The position numbers and the translations under genes are program-made. From assembly GCA_036556985.1 (NCBI GenBank), contig DATBIK010000099.1, positions 1-39,717 of the forward strand: 39,717 bases of DNA, written 5' to 3'. Below the pieces are notes generated by a model. It was not told the origin of the DNA and made no database searches. It saw only the letters and a program-made list of their open reading frames with translations. Below are positions 9,460 through 17,883 of this stretch, one piece after another; the stretch's first letter is position 1, and every line of letters starts with the position of its first letter. This DNA comes from JAPSGM01 sp036556985. GTDB lineage: Bacteria; Chloroflexota; Limnocylindria; QHBO01.

Positions 9460-9502
9460 TCCGGCAGTACTTTCGGCAGCGGAGTACCGGTTCCGAGTCC
9501 CA

Positions 9503-9531
9503 TTGCCGTGTGGGTGGGTGCGGCTGATAGT
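9503..9531 (+). promoter_or_regulatory. Candidate -35/-10 promoter for the first TadZ-like gene
   Basis: TTGCCG (9503-9508), a 17-bp spacer and GATAGT (9526-9531) resemble a housekeeping sigma promoter. The predicted start near 9538 leaves a ~32-nt leader with GAGGGA before the ATG at 9570. Confidence 0.4.
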
Positions 9532-9569
9532 GGTGCGGTCTGCACCGATTGACGCACCTGAGGGACCCC

Positions 9570-10769
9570 ATGCAGCGACCGACCGTCCTTCTCGCCGCGG
9601 GCGAGGACTTCGGCCCCCATATCGACGCTCTGACGCGTGCCGGCTTCCACGTCGTCACCGAGCTCGCCACCGACGGAACCCGTCCGACGCTGGCCGTGCT
9701 CGACTGTGACCTCCCGGCCGATGCAGGGGCCACGACGTACGCGGCGCTCCATGCCGGTGTGCCCGTCCCGACCCTGCTCATCTTCGGCGAGGACATCCCG
9801 GATTTCGCCACCAACGGCAATGCGGCGCACGACGAGTACGCGGTGAAGCCGATTCCGCCCGACGCGCTCGTCTACCGTCTCCAGGCGCTCATGATCCGAG
9901 GCGGCCACCAGCTGCCGGACCAGGCAGGGGGCTGGACCGATGGCGTCACCACCGAGGGCTCGACCATCGGTGAGGCGCAGGTCATCAGCATCTTCGCCCC
10001 GAAGGGTGGCGTGGGGAAGACGACGGTCGCCGTGAACCTGGCGGTCGCCCTCCGGGAGCAGACCCGCAGCAGCGTCCTCCTGCTCGACGCCGACGTGGGG
10101 GTCGGCAACGTGACCTCGGTGCTCGCCGCCCCGTACCGGATGGGCCTCGCCGACCTTGCCGACTCGCCGCCGGAGGAGTGGACCGACGCCGCCTTCGAAC
10201 ATGCCACCACGCAGCACGAGGAGAGCGGCGTGCGCGTCCTCACCTGGGGCACCGACGCGTCGGAGTCGCAGCGTGTCACGGTCGACCTGCTGCTCGCCGC
10301 CGTGCGCTGGGCGCGAACGCATCACTCGTACGTGGTGATCGACAACCATCCCGGCTACGACGACCGCACCATGGCGATGCTCAGCGTCTCGAACGAGATC
10401 CTCCTGGTGGTCACCCCGGAGGTCGGCCCGCTGCGCAACAGCGCCCAGTTCCTGGAGCTGGCCCGCGAGATCGGCCTGGGCGACGTGGTGAGCGTCGTCG
10501 TGAACCGGGCCAACCACGGGGTGCGCATTCCGGACATCGAGCACGCCCTGAAGCTCAAGGTCAGCGCCACGATCGTCTCGAATGGTCCGAAGGCCGTCAT
10601 CGCCTCGAACGAGGGCGCGCCACTCATCACACGCTTCCCGCGCGACAAGATCACCACTGACCTGCACAACGTCGCCCGACTCGTGACGGCTGGCGAGCCG
10701 ATGAACGGCACCGAGCCCGCTCGTCGGACCTGGTGGTCGGCCCTCGTCTCCCGCGCGTCGAACGCCTGA
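9570..10769 (+). CDS. Receiver-like domain plus MinD/ParA-type ATPase (TadZ/CpaE-like)
   Basis: 399 residues. Residues ~1-112 form a receiver-like domain with a candidate phospho-Asp (Asp45 in LDCDLP) and a late Lys-Pro (93-94), but the paired acidic residues normally found after the first strand are degraded. Residues ~135-370 form a deviant Walker A ATPase: FAPKGGVGKTT (~142-152) with both signature lysines, and DADVGVGN (~173-180). This architecture is that of TadZ/CpaE, which positions Tad pili at the pole in other bacteria. No pilus genes are in the window, so its cargo is unknown. The ATG at 9570 is preferred over a TTG at 9549 because GAGGGA (9560-9565) precedes it. A relative lies at 31098-32249. 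Confidence 0.85.
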   Translation: MQRPTVLLAAGEDFGPHIDALTRAGFHVVTELATDGTRPTLAVLDCDLPADAGATTYAALHAGVPVPTLLIFGEDIPDFATNGNAAHDEYAVKPIPPDALVYRLQALMIRGGHQLPDQAGGWTDGVTTEGSTIGEAQVISIFAPKGGVGKTTVAVNLAVALREQTRSSVLLLDADVGVGNVTSVLAAPYRMGLADLADSPPEEWTDAAFEHATTQHEESGVRVLTWGTDASESQRVTVDLLLAAVRWARTHHSYVVIDNHPGYDDRTMAMLSVSNEILLVVTPEVGPLRNSAQFLELAREIGLGDVVSVVVNRANHGVRIPDIEHALKLKVSATIVSNGPKAVIASNEGAPLITRFPRDKITTDLHNVARLVTAGEPMNGTEPARRTWWSALVSRASNA

Positions 10770-10899
10770 CCGCGCGCCGGCGCCCGAATCCGACGCGCTC
10801 GCCGTCGCGTTGCGCCACGCTGGTGCGCCTGCCATGATGCGCGGCGCGAGCTGACCGTCGCTGTGCGGCGGCTCGCATTCGAACCCGGAAGAGCACGAC

Positions 10900-11226
10900 G
10901 TGCCGACCTACGACTACCAGTGCCGGAGCTGCGGCCACACCATCGAAGTGATCCATCCCATGTCAGAGGATGGGCCGACCACGTGTGAGGTCTGCGGCGG
11001 CGAGCTGCGCCGCATCCTCCATCCGGCAGGGATCATCTTCAAGGGCACCGGGTTCTACAAGACCGACTCCCGTTCGGCGAGCTCCGCATCGGTCCCGGCC
11101 GGGGCCAAGGGCACGAGCTCGGATTCCGCGCCGGCCAAGCCGGCCGAGGGCGGCGCTGCGAAGGGCGGCGAGACGAAGACGGCTCCAAACCCCAAGCCGG
11201 GCGGGACGCAGCCCGCCGCCGACTGA
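10900..11226 (+). CDS. FmdB family zinc-ribbon protein
   Basis: 108 residues. The N-terminal ~60 residues match the FmdB putative regulatory family: start MPTYDYQC, then CGH, then CEVCGG, then a GTGFYKTD end. Two CxxC knuckles are predicted to bind one zinc. The remaining ~48 residues are a disordered Ala/Lys/Gly/Pro tail, a usual feature of this family. FmdB was first named near formamidase genes; the molecular function of most members is unknown. The GTG at 10900 gives the canonical family start and is preceded by a GGAAGAG-like ribosome site. It converges with the zinc-ribbon gene on the reverse strand (24-bp gap). Confidence 0.9.
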   Translation: MPTYDYQCRSCGHTIEVIHPMSEDGPTTCEVCGGELRRILHPAGIIFKGTGFYKTDSRSASSASVPAGAKGTSSDSAPAKPAEGGAAKGGETKTAPNPKPGGTQPAAD

Positions 11227-11250
11227 GGCGGCTCTTCCGGAGGTCCGAGA

Positions 11251-12552
11251 TCAGGCCGAGCGTGCCTGGCGGGTGCCGCAGCGCCGGCAGAACCGGGCGG
11301 AGGCCGAGAGCGACAGGCCACACTCGCCGCAGGCCTGTACGCCGATGTTGCTCATGACGCCGGCCACCTCGCGGGCCGACGCGTCCCAGAACGAGCCGCC
11401 CACGGCGCCGGCCATGCCCGCGGCCTGCCGTGCGGCGAGCTCGGCGGGGTGGACCGATGCGCCGCTCGATCGGTAGGGGAGGACGTTCTGCGCGCCGGCT
11501 CCTACCGGACCCTCGCCCGGGTCTCCGAGACCGAGCAGGTCGAGCTTCGCGCGACGCGCGACGAGTGCGGGGTCGTCCGACTCGGCGGCGAGCGGCGCGG
11601 CGTCGGGCTCGACGGGTGCCGCCGGCTCGCGCCGCGGGATGTGGAGGAATGTCTCGCTGATGGGGAGGATGGGTCGCTGGGTCGGGACCGGCTCGGGCTC
11701 GGGCTCGATCTCGGCGGCGGCAGCGATCGGCTCCGGCTCGACCTCGGCGACGGGCTCCGGTTCGACCTCGGCAACGGGCTCGGGCTCGGGCTCGGCAACG
11801 GGCTCCGGCTCGAGCTCGACCTCGGCGACGGGCTCCGGCTCGAGCACGAAGGCCGCATCGGCCTCCCAGGCAAGGGCAGGCTCGGCCTCGGCAGTGACGG
11901 GCGCATCCGGCCACGTCGGCTCCGGCGTCGATTCGATCACCGCCAGCGGCATCGGTTGGAGCTCGGGTGCGATGGGGTCCGGCTCAGGCTCCACTTCCGC
12001 GATGACGGGCTCGGGCTGCGCCGCGGCCGCGGCGGGCTCAGGCTCCGCTGCCTCCACCGGCCATTCGCGTGCGGTGCTGCCGTTCGTGGCCGCGGCGGAG
12101 AGATCCTCGCTTGGCCAGGCGTCGACACCGAGGCGACGGTTCAGGTCGTCGGCGCCAAGCTCCGCGACAGCGTCCGCGGCGACGGCCGGGTGCTGCGCGC
12201 TGAACGAGGCCTCGAAGCGCTCGATGAGGTCATCGGTGCCGACGATGGGGACGCAGGTGCGGCAGCGTCCGGCGTCGTCGTTCCAGCAGTTCACGCAGGC
12301 GTACTGGCGGCACTGGATGCAGAAGTTGAACGAGTCGTGGAAGGCGTCGAGCTGAGCCGATGCCAGCGCCTCCTCCTCCGAGCGCATCGCGTCGCCGACG
12401 GCATCGGACAGGCTGTCCTGGCTCATGATGTAGTTGCGCAGCCCGGAGATGAGCCCGCGGGTCTTCCGAATCGTGTTCAGCTCGGTCGGGGCGGCGAACT
12501 CGTAACGAGTGCCGCACCTCTCGCAGAATGACTCGGTCAGCGCTTCGGGCAT
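11251..12552 (-). CDS. Unknown protein with zinc-binding ends and a Glu-Pro repeat linker
   Basis: 433 residues; no family recognised. The N-terminal ~115 residues carry many cysteines (CERC near residue 10, then CIQC, CVNC, CRTC), suggesting one or two zinc-binding treble-clef or ribbon folds. Residues ~150-290 are an acidic low-complexity linker dominated by Glu-Pro-Glu-Pro and Val-Ala-Glu units. The C-terminal ~60 residues end in a four-cysteine ribbon (CGEC...CRRC), much like the one in the protein at 8728-9459. There is no membrane segment. The ATG at 12552 agrees with a TATACT -10 about 45 bp upstream. It is divergent from the envelope block starting at 12715. An adaptor or scaffold role is possible but not shown. 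Confidence 0.75.
   Translation of the reverse strand: MPEALTESFCERCGTRYEFAAPTELNTIRKTRGLISGLRNYIMSQDSLSDAVGDAMRSEEEALASAQLDAFHDSFNFCIQCRQYACVNCWNDDAGRCRTCVPIVGTDDLIERFEASFSAQHPAVAADAVAELGADDLNRRLGVDAWPSEDLSAAATNGSTAREWPVEAAEPEPAAAAAQPEPVIAEVEPEPDPIAPELQPMPLAVIESTPEPTWPDAPVTAEAEPALAWEADAAFVLEPEPVAEVELEPEPVAEPEPEPVAEVEPEPVAEVEPEPIAAAAEIEPEPEPVPTQRPILPISETFLHIPRREPAAPVEPDAAPLAAESDDPALVARRAKLDLLGLGDPGEGPVGAGAQNVLPYRSSGASVHPAELAARQAAGMAGAVGGSFWDASAREVAGVMSNIGVQACGECGLSLSASARFCRRCGTRQARSA
11690..11850. repeat. Glu-Pro coding repeat tract
   Basis: Degenerate 6-bp units reading GGCTCG/GGCTCC on the + strand encode the Glu-Pro linker of the reverse-strand gene, with longer imperfect copies containing CTCGGCGACGGGCTC. 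It is a coding low-complexity repeat prone to slippage, not a CRISPR or mobile element. Confidence 0.7.
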
Positions 12553-12596
12553 GTCAGTTTGAAGGGTCCCATGCTGGGCAGCCGATCAGGGAGGGC

Positions 12597-12602
12597 AGTA
12601 TA
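12597..12602 (-). promoter_or_regulatory. -10 element for the reverse zinc-ribbon gene
   Basis: The reverse strand reads TATACT, close to the -10 consensus. The predicted start near 12590 leaves a ~38-nt leader before the ATG at 12552. No clear -35. Confidence 0.45.
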
Positions 12603-12698
12603 GCCACGGCTTTCCAGCGCACCCACACGCGCGTTGGTACTCCCCCGTTCGTCGTGGGTACCGGACCGATGCCCTCAGCCGAGCGTGAGGGCGCGCCG

Positions 12699-12707
12699 TG
12701 CTAGCAT
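12699..12707 (+). promoter_or_regulatory. Extended -10 promoter of the FHA/SEDS/PBP block (leaderless)
   Basis: TGCTAGCAT (TGn plus TAGCAT at 12702-12707) is followed by exactly 7 nt and the GTG at 12715. The whole envelope block is therefore predicted to begin as a leaderless message; no ribosome site precedes the GTG. Confidence 0.5.
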
Positions 12708-12714
12708 CGGCCGG

Positions 12715-13473
12715 GTGGGCATCCTGGCGAGGCTGGAGGCCTTTTTCGAGCGCTTCTTCGAGGCCCCTGCCGGTCGGCTCGGGGCCTCGCTGCAACCCGT
12801 CTCGCTCGCCAAGCGCATCGAGCGCGCGATGGACACGAGCAAGTCGTTCCGCGAGGACGGCGTGATCGTGCCGAACCACTACGACCTGCATCTGAACCCC
12901 ACCGATTACGCCGGCTTCGAAAGCTACCGCGGCTCGCTCGAGGACGACCTCGCCCACGGCGTCCTGACGCGCGCGCGCCACGAGCGTTACACCCTCGTCG
13001 CCAGGCCGCGCGTCCGGATCACCGCCGATCCATCGGTTCCGCGCGGCGACATCAGGGTGGCCGCGAACGTGGTGGACGAGTCCGGCGACCGGCTGCGGGC
13101 CGACGAGCCGCTTCCCGCCTCGTCGGACACCATGGTCTTCAGCCGTCCCGGCGGCGACCCCGCCTCGCCCTCCTCGGCCACGCGCGCCTACCTCCTGGTC
13201 CAGACCGATGGCGCCCCGCCCGTCCAGTTCGACCTGGGTGGCCCGCTCATCAGCATCGGGCGGGCGAGCGACAACGACGTGATCGTGGACGACGGCCTCG
13301 TGAGCCGGCACCACTGCCAGCTCAAGCTCCAGCACGGCGCGTACAGCTTCGCCGACCTCGGCAGCCGGAATGGGTCATTCGTGAACGGGCAGCCGGTGAG
13401 CGAGATCGCGCTCGGCCCGGGGGACCGGATCCGCATCGGCGCCACCGAGATCGAGTTCCAGGTGCGCGGGTGA
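12715..13473 (+). CDS. FhaA-like protein (DUF3662 domain plus FHA domain)
   Basis: 252 residues. Residues ~1-120 match the FhaA N-terminal domain (ARLEAFFERFFE, LAKRIERAMD, VPNHYDLHLNP). Residues ~165-250 are a forkhead-associated domain that reads phosphothreonine, with GRASDND, VSRHHCQL and SRNGSFVNG. In mycobacteria FhaA sits with FhaB, PstP, RodA, PbpA, PknA and PknB and slows peptidoglycan synthesis; here the kinase and phosphatase genes are absent. The GTG at 12715 is chosen because it lies 7 nt after an extended -10 and matches the family start; a further in-frame GTG at 12634 lies upstream of this promoter. Its stop overlaps the next start (GTGA). Confidence 0.9.
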   Translation: MGILARLEAFFERFFEAPAGRLGASLQPVSLAKRIERAMDTSKSFREDGVIVPNHYDLHLNPTDYAGFESYRGSLEDDLAHGVLTRARHERYTLVARPRVRITADPSVPRGDIRVAANVVDESGDRLRADEPLPASSDTMVFSRPGGDPASPSSATRAYLLVQTDGAPPVQFDLGGPLISIGRASDNDVIVDDGLVSRHHCQLKLQHGAYSFADLGSRNGSFVNGQPVSEIALGPGDRIRIGATEIEFQVRG

Positions 13474-13913
13474 CCGGCGAGATCCTGCGCATCCTGCTGC
13501 TCGGCCTGCAGCTGGGGTTCCTGGCGCTGCTCTACCTCATCCTGCTCGGCTTCGCCCGCTCGCTGCTTCGGGACCTGCGCAGCGCGGAGCAGGCGCAGAT
13601 CGCCAGCCAAGCTGGCCTCGGAAGGCTTGCGGTGCTCGAGTCGCCGGAGGACGTGCCGCCAGTGGGCCGCACGATCTCGTTGGGGCCGATCAACTCCATC
13701 GGCCGCAACGTGAACAACACGATCTTCGTCGAGGACGACTTCGTCAGCGCCAACCACGCGATGCTCACCTTCCGCGGCCGGAGCTGGTTCGTGGAGGACC
13801 AGGGGAGCACGAACGGCACGTACGTGAACGGCCACCGAATCGACCGGCCGGTGGCGCTGTCCTACGGCGACGAGCTGACGATCGGCCGGGTGCGGATGCG
13901 CCTTGAGCGCTGA
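13470..13913 (+). CDS. FhaB-like membrane-anchored FHA protein
   Basis: 147 residues. One N-terminal membrane helix (~6-28) is followed by a short linker and an FHA domain (~65-147) with SIGRNVNN, VSANHAML and GSTNGTYVNG. The core Gly-Arg, Ser...His and Asn-Gly contacts are kept, although the residue just before the His is Asn rather than the common Arg. In Actinobacteria the equivalent small FHA protein (FhaB/FipA) links phosphorylated partners to septal growth. Translation is probably coupled to the gene before it through a 4-bp GTGA overlap. The likely place of action is the cytoplasmic face of the membrane. Confidence 0.9.
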   Translation: MTGEILRILLLGLQLGFLALLYLILLGFARSLLRDLRSAEQAQIASQAGLGRLAVLESPEDVPPVGRTISLGPINSIGRNVNNTIFVEDDFVSANHAMLTFRGRSWFVEDQGSTNGTYVNGHRIDRPVALSYGDELTIGRVRMRLER

Positions 13914-15279
13914 GCCGCGGGTGACGCACCGACGGGCGCCGAGCGTCGCCTGGCGCTGGCCGGAGCTGCGGATGCTTCTGCCGCTCGCCCTGCTCGTGCC
14001 GCTCGGCTTCGCGGTGAGCCACATCGCGAGCACCGGCCTCGCCGATCCGGGCCCGCTCGGGTTGGCGGCCATCTACGTGGTCATGGTGCTCGCCGCCCAC
14101 TTCGTGCTCGTCATCGCCGGCCATCGCGGCGACCCGCTCCTCCTGCCGCTGGTGGCGACCATCGGTGGCATCGGGCTGGTCATGCTGAACCGACTGCCGC
14201 AGGGCCTGCGCGGGACGAATCTCTTCGGCCTCCAGCTCGGGATGGCCGAGACGCAGGTGCTCTGGTTCGGCGTCGGCCTGATGGCGATGCTGGCCGTGGC
14301 CATCGGCCTGCGCGACGACGGGTTCCTTCGGCACTACAAGTACACCTGGGCCCTGGGTGGGGCGGCGCTCCTCGTGCTCACCTTCCTGTTCGGCGTGGAG
14401 GAGAACGGCGCCCGGCTGTGGATCGCGGCCGGGCCGGTTCGTTTCCAGCCCGGCGAGGCGATCAAGATCGTGCTCGTCGTCTTCATCGCCGGATACCTCG
14501 CCGAGAAGCGAGCGCTGCTCACCAGCGCGACGATGCGGATCGGCTTCCTGAAGATCCCGCCGGTCCCCTACCTGCTGCCGATGCTGGCGATCTTCGTGAT
14601 CGTCATGCTCATCGTGGTCGTCATGCGCGACCTCGGCACCGCGCTCCTCTTCCTGGGTATCTTCCTGACGATGCTGTTCGTGGCGACCGGCCGCCGGTCG
14701 TACGTGCTGCTCGGCATCCTCCTCTTCGTCGCGGGCTCGTACGTCGCCTACAACCTGTTCGACCACGTCCGCATCCGCGTGAACAACTGGATCGACCCCT
14801 TTGCCGATGTGACCGATGCCGGCTACCAGACCGTCCAGGCGCTGTACGCCTTCGGCCGTGGCGGCCTCTTCGGAGAGGGGCTGGGCCAGGGCCTGCCCAC
14901 GATCTCCGGACGGCTGCCGATCCCGGCCCTCGAGACCGACTTCATCTTCGCCGCGGTGGGGGAGGAGCTCGGCCTCATCGGCGCCTTCGCGCTCCTCGCC
15001 CTGGCGCTTGCGCTCGTCTTCCGCGGGTTGCGGGTGGCGATGCTGGCGCGCGACGACTTCAGCGCCATGCTGGCGGTGGGCCTGACCACCAGCCTCGGCC
15101 TCCAGACGCTCATCATCGTGGCCGGGAACGTGAAGCTCATCCCGCTCACCGGGATCACCTTCCCGTTCGTCAGCTACGGGGGCTCGAGCCTGCTCGCCAG
15201 CTTCGTGGTCGTCGGCCTGCTCCTGTCGATCAGCCACCGCTCCTCGGTGGGCGGCCCGGACGAGGCGCGGGCATCGTGA
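13903..15279 (+). CDS. SEDS-family peptidoglycan glycosyltransferase (FtsW/RodA)
   Basis: 458 residues, about ten membrane helices. SEDS proteins polymerise lipid II into glycan strands together with a class B PBP, which is encoded next. Family marks include FGRGGLFGEGLGQG, the long ETDFIFAAVGEELG segment and the FPFVSYGGSS C-terminal loop. Whether it serves division (FtsW) or elongation (RodA) cannot be told from sequence; the FHA-RodA-PbpA order of Actinobacteria favours RodA. The TTG at 13903 overlaps fhaB by 11 bp; the GTG at 13921, 7 bp after the fhaB stop, is an equally possible start and changes only six residues. The stop overlaps the pbpA start (GTGA). Confidence 0.95.
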   Translation: MSAEPRVTHRRAPSVAWRWPELRMLLPLALLVPLGFAVSHIASTGLADPGPLGLAAIYVVMVLAAHFVLVIAGHRGDPLLLPLVATIGGIGLVMLNRLPQGLRGTNLFGLQLGMAETQVLWFGVGLMAMLAVAIGLRDDGFLRHYKYTWALGGAALLVLTFLFGVEENGARLWIAAGPVRFQPGEAIKIVLVVFIAGYLAEKRALLTSATMRIGFLKIPPVPYLLPMLAIFVIVMLIVVVMRDLGTALLFLGIFLTMLFVATGRRSYVLLGILLFVAGSYVAYNLFDHVRIRVNNWIDPFADVTDAGYQTVQALYAFGRGGLFGEGLGQGLPTISGRLPIPALETDFIFAAVGEELGLIGAFALLALALALVFRGLRVAMLARDDFSAMLAVGLTTSLGLQTLIIVAGNVKLIPLTGITFPFVSYGGSSLLASFVVVGLLLSISHRSSVGGPDEARAS

Positions 15280-16820
15280 TCGCCACCAACGTGCGGCGCC
15301 TGGCGATCTACCTCGTCATCGCCTTCGCCATCACCTCGATCGCGCTGTCCTGGTGGCAGGTCGTCGAGGCTCCGGCGCTGGCGGCGCGAGGCGACAACCC
15401 GCAGGTCATCGCCGCCCGGCGCAGCGCGCTGCGCGGATCGATCTTCGACGCGCGCGGCGAGCTGCTCGCGTCGAGCCGGGTCGTCGACGGCCTCAGCCGG
15501 CGGAGCTATGTCGACACCGCCTTCACGCACGTCATCGGCTACGCGAGCCTCCGATTCGGCACGACCGGCATCGAGCGGGCCTGGGACGACATCCTCACCG
15601 GGCGTGCCGACCCGAACCCGCTGAACGACCTCGTCAACGACATCCTGGCCCGCGAGCCGCAGCCGCGCGACGTCACGCTGACCATCGACCGCCGCCTGCA
15701 GGACTTCGCCGCAGCCCAGCTCGGATCAGACATCGGCGCCGTGGTCGCCATCGACCCAGCGACCGGCGCGATGTTGGCCATGACCTCCACGCCCACCTTC
15801 GACGCAACTCCGATCTCCGGCGACCCGGCGGGAGCGGGCGCCGCCATGGAGCGCATCACCGATGCCCCCGGCAACCCGCTCGTCGCCCGGGCCCGGCAGG
15901 GGCGCTACACCCCCGGGTCGGTGATGAAGGTGCTCACCGCGGCGGCCGGCCTCGACTCCGGCGCGATCACGCCCCAGACCACGTACCCGGACCAGCCACG
16001 CCAGGAGCGCGAGGGGTTCGTGGTCGAGGGCTTCCGCGTCGTCGAGCACGACCTCGGCAGCATCCAACCCGCGCTGTGGCCCCTGTCCGAGGCGCTCCAG
16101 GTGTCGAGCAACATCTTTTTCGCCCATGTGGGGCTCGACATCGGCACCGAGCAGTACCTCGAGTACGCCCGCCGGTTCGGATTCTGCGCGCCGCTGTGGG
16201 TCGGCACGGAGGCGCGCGGGCTGCCGGTGGCTGCCTCGTTCGTCACCGCCGAGTCGGAGGGCGACTGCACGCCCTTCCAGGATCGCGCCGAGCTGGCCCA
16301 GGCCTCGTTCGGGCAGGCCCGCGTCAGCGTGACGCCCGTGCAGATGGCGCTCCTGGCGGCGACGATCGCGAACGACGGGGTGATGCCGCAGCCATACGTC
16401 GTGGCTGACGTACGCGCGCATGCCGCCGACCCTTCCGCCGGTCCGACGGACCGTCTCGTCGAGCGCTACGGGGGCGGCGGTGGCGAGCGGGTCATCGGTC
16501 CCGAGATCGCGCGACAGGTCCGATCCGCCATGGTGGACGCCGTTCACGCCCCGCTCGGGCAGCTGTACGCGGGCGGCGCGAACGTGGCCAATTTCGGCGT
16601 TCCCGGCGTGCGGACCGCCGGCAAGACCGGTACCGCCGAGCTCGGGGGCGGGCGCGACCCGCACTCCTGGTTCATCGGGTTCGCCGATGCCGCGGGCGAC
16701 GGGACGCCCAGCATCGCGGTGGCGGTGGTGGTCGAGAGCGGCGGCAGCGGGTCCGGACGCGCGGCGCCGATCGGTGGTGCGGTCATGGCCGAGTGGCTGC
16801 GACTCCAGGGCGGCGGATGA
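15276..16820 (+). CDS. Penicillin-binding protein, class B-type transpeptidase (PbpA-like)
   Basis: 514 residues. A single N-terminal membrane helix (~8-27) anchors the protein. A short pedestal region follows, then the transpeptidase domain with the three active-site motifs: Ser215-x-x-Lys218 in TPGSVMK, Ser277-Ser-Asn279, and Lys450-Thr-Gly452 in AGKTGTAE. It cross-links peptidoglycan outside the membrane, most likely as the partner of the SEDS polymerase just upstream, with which it is translationally coupled. It is rather short for a class B PBP, as is mycobacterial PbpA. The GTG at 15276 is fixed by the 4-bp overlap and the immediately following membrane helix. Confidence 0.95.
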   Translation: MIATNVRRLAIYLVIAFAITSIALSWWQVVEAPALAARGDNPQVIAARRSALRGSIFDARGELLASSRVVDGLSRRSYVDTAFTHVIGYASLRFGTTGIERAWDDILTGRADPNPLNDLVNDILAREPQPRDVTLTIDRRLQDFAAAQLGSDIGAVVAIDPATGAMLAMTSTPTFDATPISGDPAGAGAAMERITDAPGNPLVARARQGRYTPGSVMKVLTAAAGLDSGAITPQTTYPDQPRQEREGFVVEGFRVVEHDLGSIQPALWPLSEALQVSSNIFFAHVGLDIGTEQYLEYARRFGFCAPLWVGTEARGLPVAASFVTAESEGDCTPFQDRAELAQASFGQARVSVTPVQMALLAATIANDGVMPQPYVVADVRAHAADPSAGPTDRLVERYGGGGGERVIGPEIARQVRSAMVDAVHAPLGQLYAGGANVANFGVPGVRTAGKTGTAELGGGRDPHSWFIGFADAAGDGTPSIAVAVVVESGGSGSGRAAPIGGAVMAEWLRLQGGG

Positions 16821-16842
16821 ACCGTTCCGTAACCGGCTGGGG

Positions 16843-16848
16843 TATTGT
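16843..16848 (+). promoter_or_regulatory. Possible internal -10 element before moxR
   Basis: TATTGT lies in the 79-bp gap between pbpA and moxR, predicting a ~45-nt leader that contains AAAGGGG. The gap is the largest inside the block, so a secondary promoter is reasonable, but no -35 is visible. Confidence 0.3.
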
Positions 16849-16899
16849 GAGAAGGCAGGGAGCGCCGAGCCGCCAGTTCGTCAAAGGGGTGCAACCGTC

Positions 16900-17862
16900 G
16901 TGAAGAACGTCCAGGAGCCGGCCGAGCGCGTCATCGCCAACGTCGAGCGCGTCATCGTCGGCAAGCATGCCGAGGTGCGCATGGCGCTCGTGGCCCTCCT
17001 GTGTGAGGGCCACATCCTCATCGAGGACGTACCCGGCGTCGGAAAGACGATGCTCGCCAAGGCGATCAGCCGCAGCATCGGCTGCTCCTTCCGGCGCATC
17101 CAGTTCACCCCCGACCTCCTCCCCTCCGATGTCACCGGCCTGTCGATCTTCAACCAGAAGGAGCAGGAGTTCGAGTTCCGACCGGGACCTATCTTCGCGC
17201 AGGTCGTCCTGGCCGACGAGATCAACCGGGCCACGCCGAAGACGCAGAGCGCGCTTCTCGAGTGCATGGAGGAGCGGCAGGCCACAATCGACGGTGTGAC
17301 CCACGGGATGCCGACGCCCTTCCTCGTGATCGCCACCCAGAATCCGATCGAGTACGAGGGCACCTTCGCGCTCCCGGAGGCTCAGCTCGACCGCTTCATG
17401 CTCCGCCTGCGGATGGGCTATCCGAAGGCGATGGAAGAGATCGTCATCCTCGACGAACAGAAGCGGATGCATCCCATCGAGGATCTGCGCCAGGTCCTCT
17501 CTCTCGAGGAGCTGCGGCAGATGCAGGGCGCGGTGAAGGAGATCTACGTCGACCAGGCCGTGGCCGAGTACATCGTCCGGCTGGCGACCGCCACCCGCGA
17601 GCACCCCGACGTCTATCTTGGCGCCTCGCCACGCGGCTCGATCAACCTGTACCGCGCCAGCCAGGCGCTCGCCGCCCTCGACGGACGCGACTACGTGATC
17701 CCCGACGACGTGAAGCAGCTGGGGGTGGCCGTGCTCGCCCATCGGCTCATCGTGAAGAGCCAGGCGTCACTGCGCGAGATCGACCCGGATGCCATCGTCC
17801 GCGAGATCCTCGGCCAGATCGCCATTGGCGAGCCGACGAACGTGACCGCAGGGCCGCGATAG
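16900..17862 (+). CDS. MoxR family AAA+ ATPase
   Basis: 320 residues, the usual MoxR size. Walker A is DVPGVGKT (~43-50), Walker B is VVLADEIN (~102-109), sensor 1 lies in IATQNP, and the family motif EGTFALPEAQLDRF follows. MoxR proteins act as chaperones that mature or insert metal- or VWA-containing partners; the DUF58 protein encoded next is the usual partner. A good ribosome site (AAAGGGG, 16883-16889) lies 10 nt before the GTG at 16900. An in-frame ORF extending back into pbpA is an out-of-frame shadow of that gene. It lies in the same direction as the peptidoglycan genes. Confidence 0.95.
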   Translation: MKNVQEPAERVIANVERVIVGKHAEVRMALVALLCEGHILIEDVPGVGKTMLAKAISRSIGCSFRRIQFTPDLLPSDVTGLSIFNQKEQEFEFRPGPIFAQVVLADEINRATPKTQSALLECMEERQATIDGVTHGMPTPFLVIATQNPIEYEGTFALPEAQLDRFMLRLRMGYPKAMEEIVILDEQKRMHPIEDLRQVLSLEELRQMQGAVKEIYVDQAVAEYIVRLATATREHPDVYLGASPRGSINLYRASQALAALDGRDYVIPDDVKQLGVAVLAHRLIVKSQASLREIDPDAIVREILGQIAIGEPTNVTAGPR

Positions 17863-17883
17863 GCGACCGGAGGCCATCGGCGC

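Noticed and set aside
11690..11850. Direct repeat tract considered as CRISPR or mobile element
   Set aside because: Units are short, without spacers, and encode a Glu-Pro linker in frame.
14418..15275. Possible N-terminal extension of the PBP through the ftsW gene
   Set aside because: It is an out-of-frame reading of ftsW without conserved sequence; the PBP starts at the GTG overlapping the ftsW stop, directly before its membrane helix.
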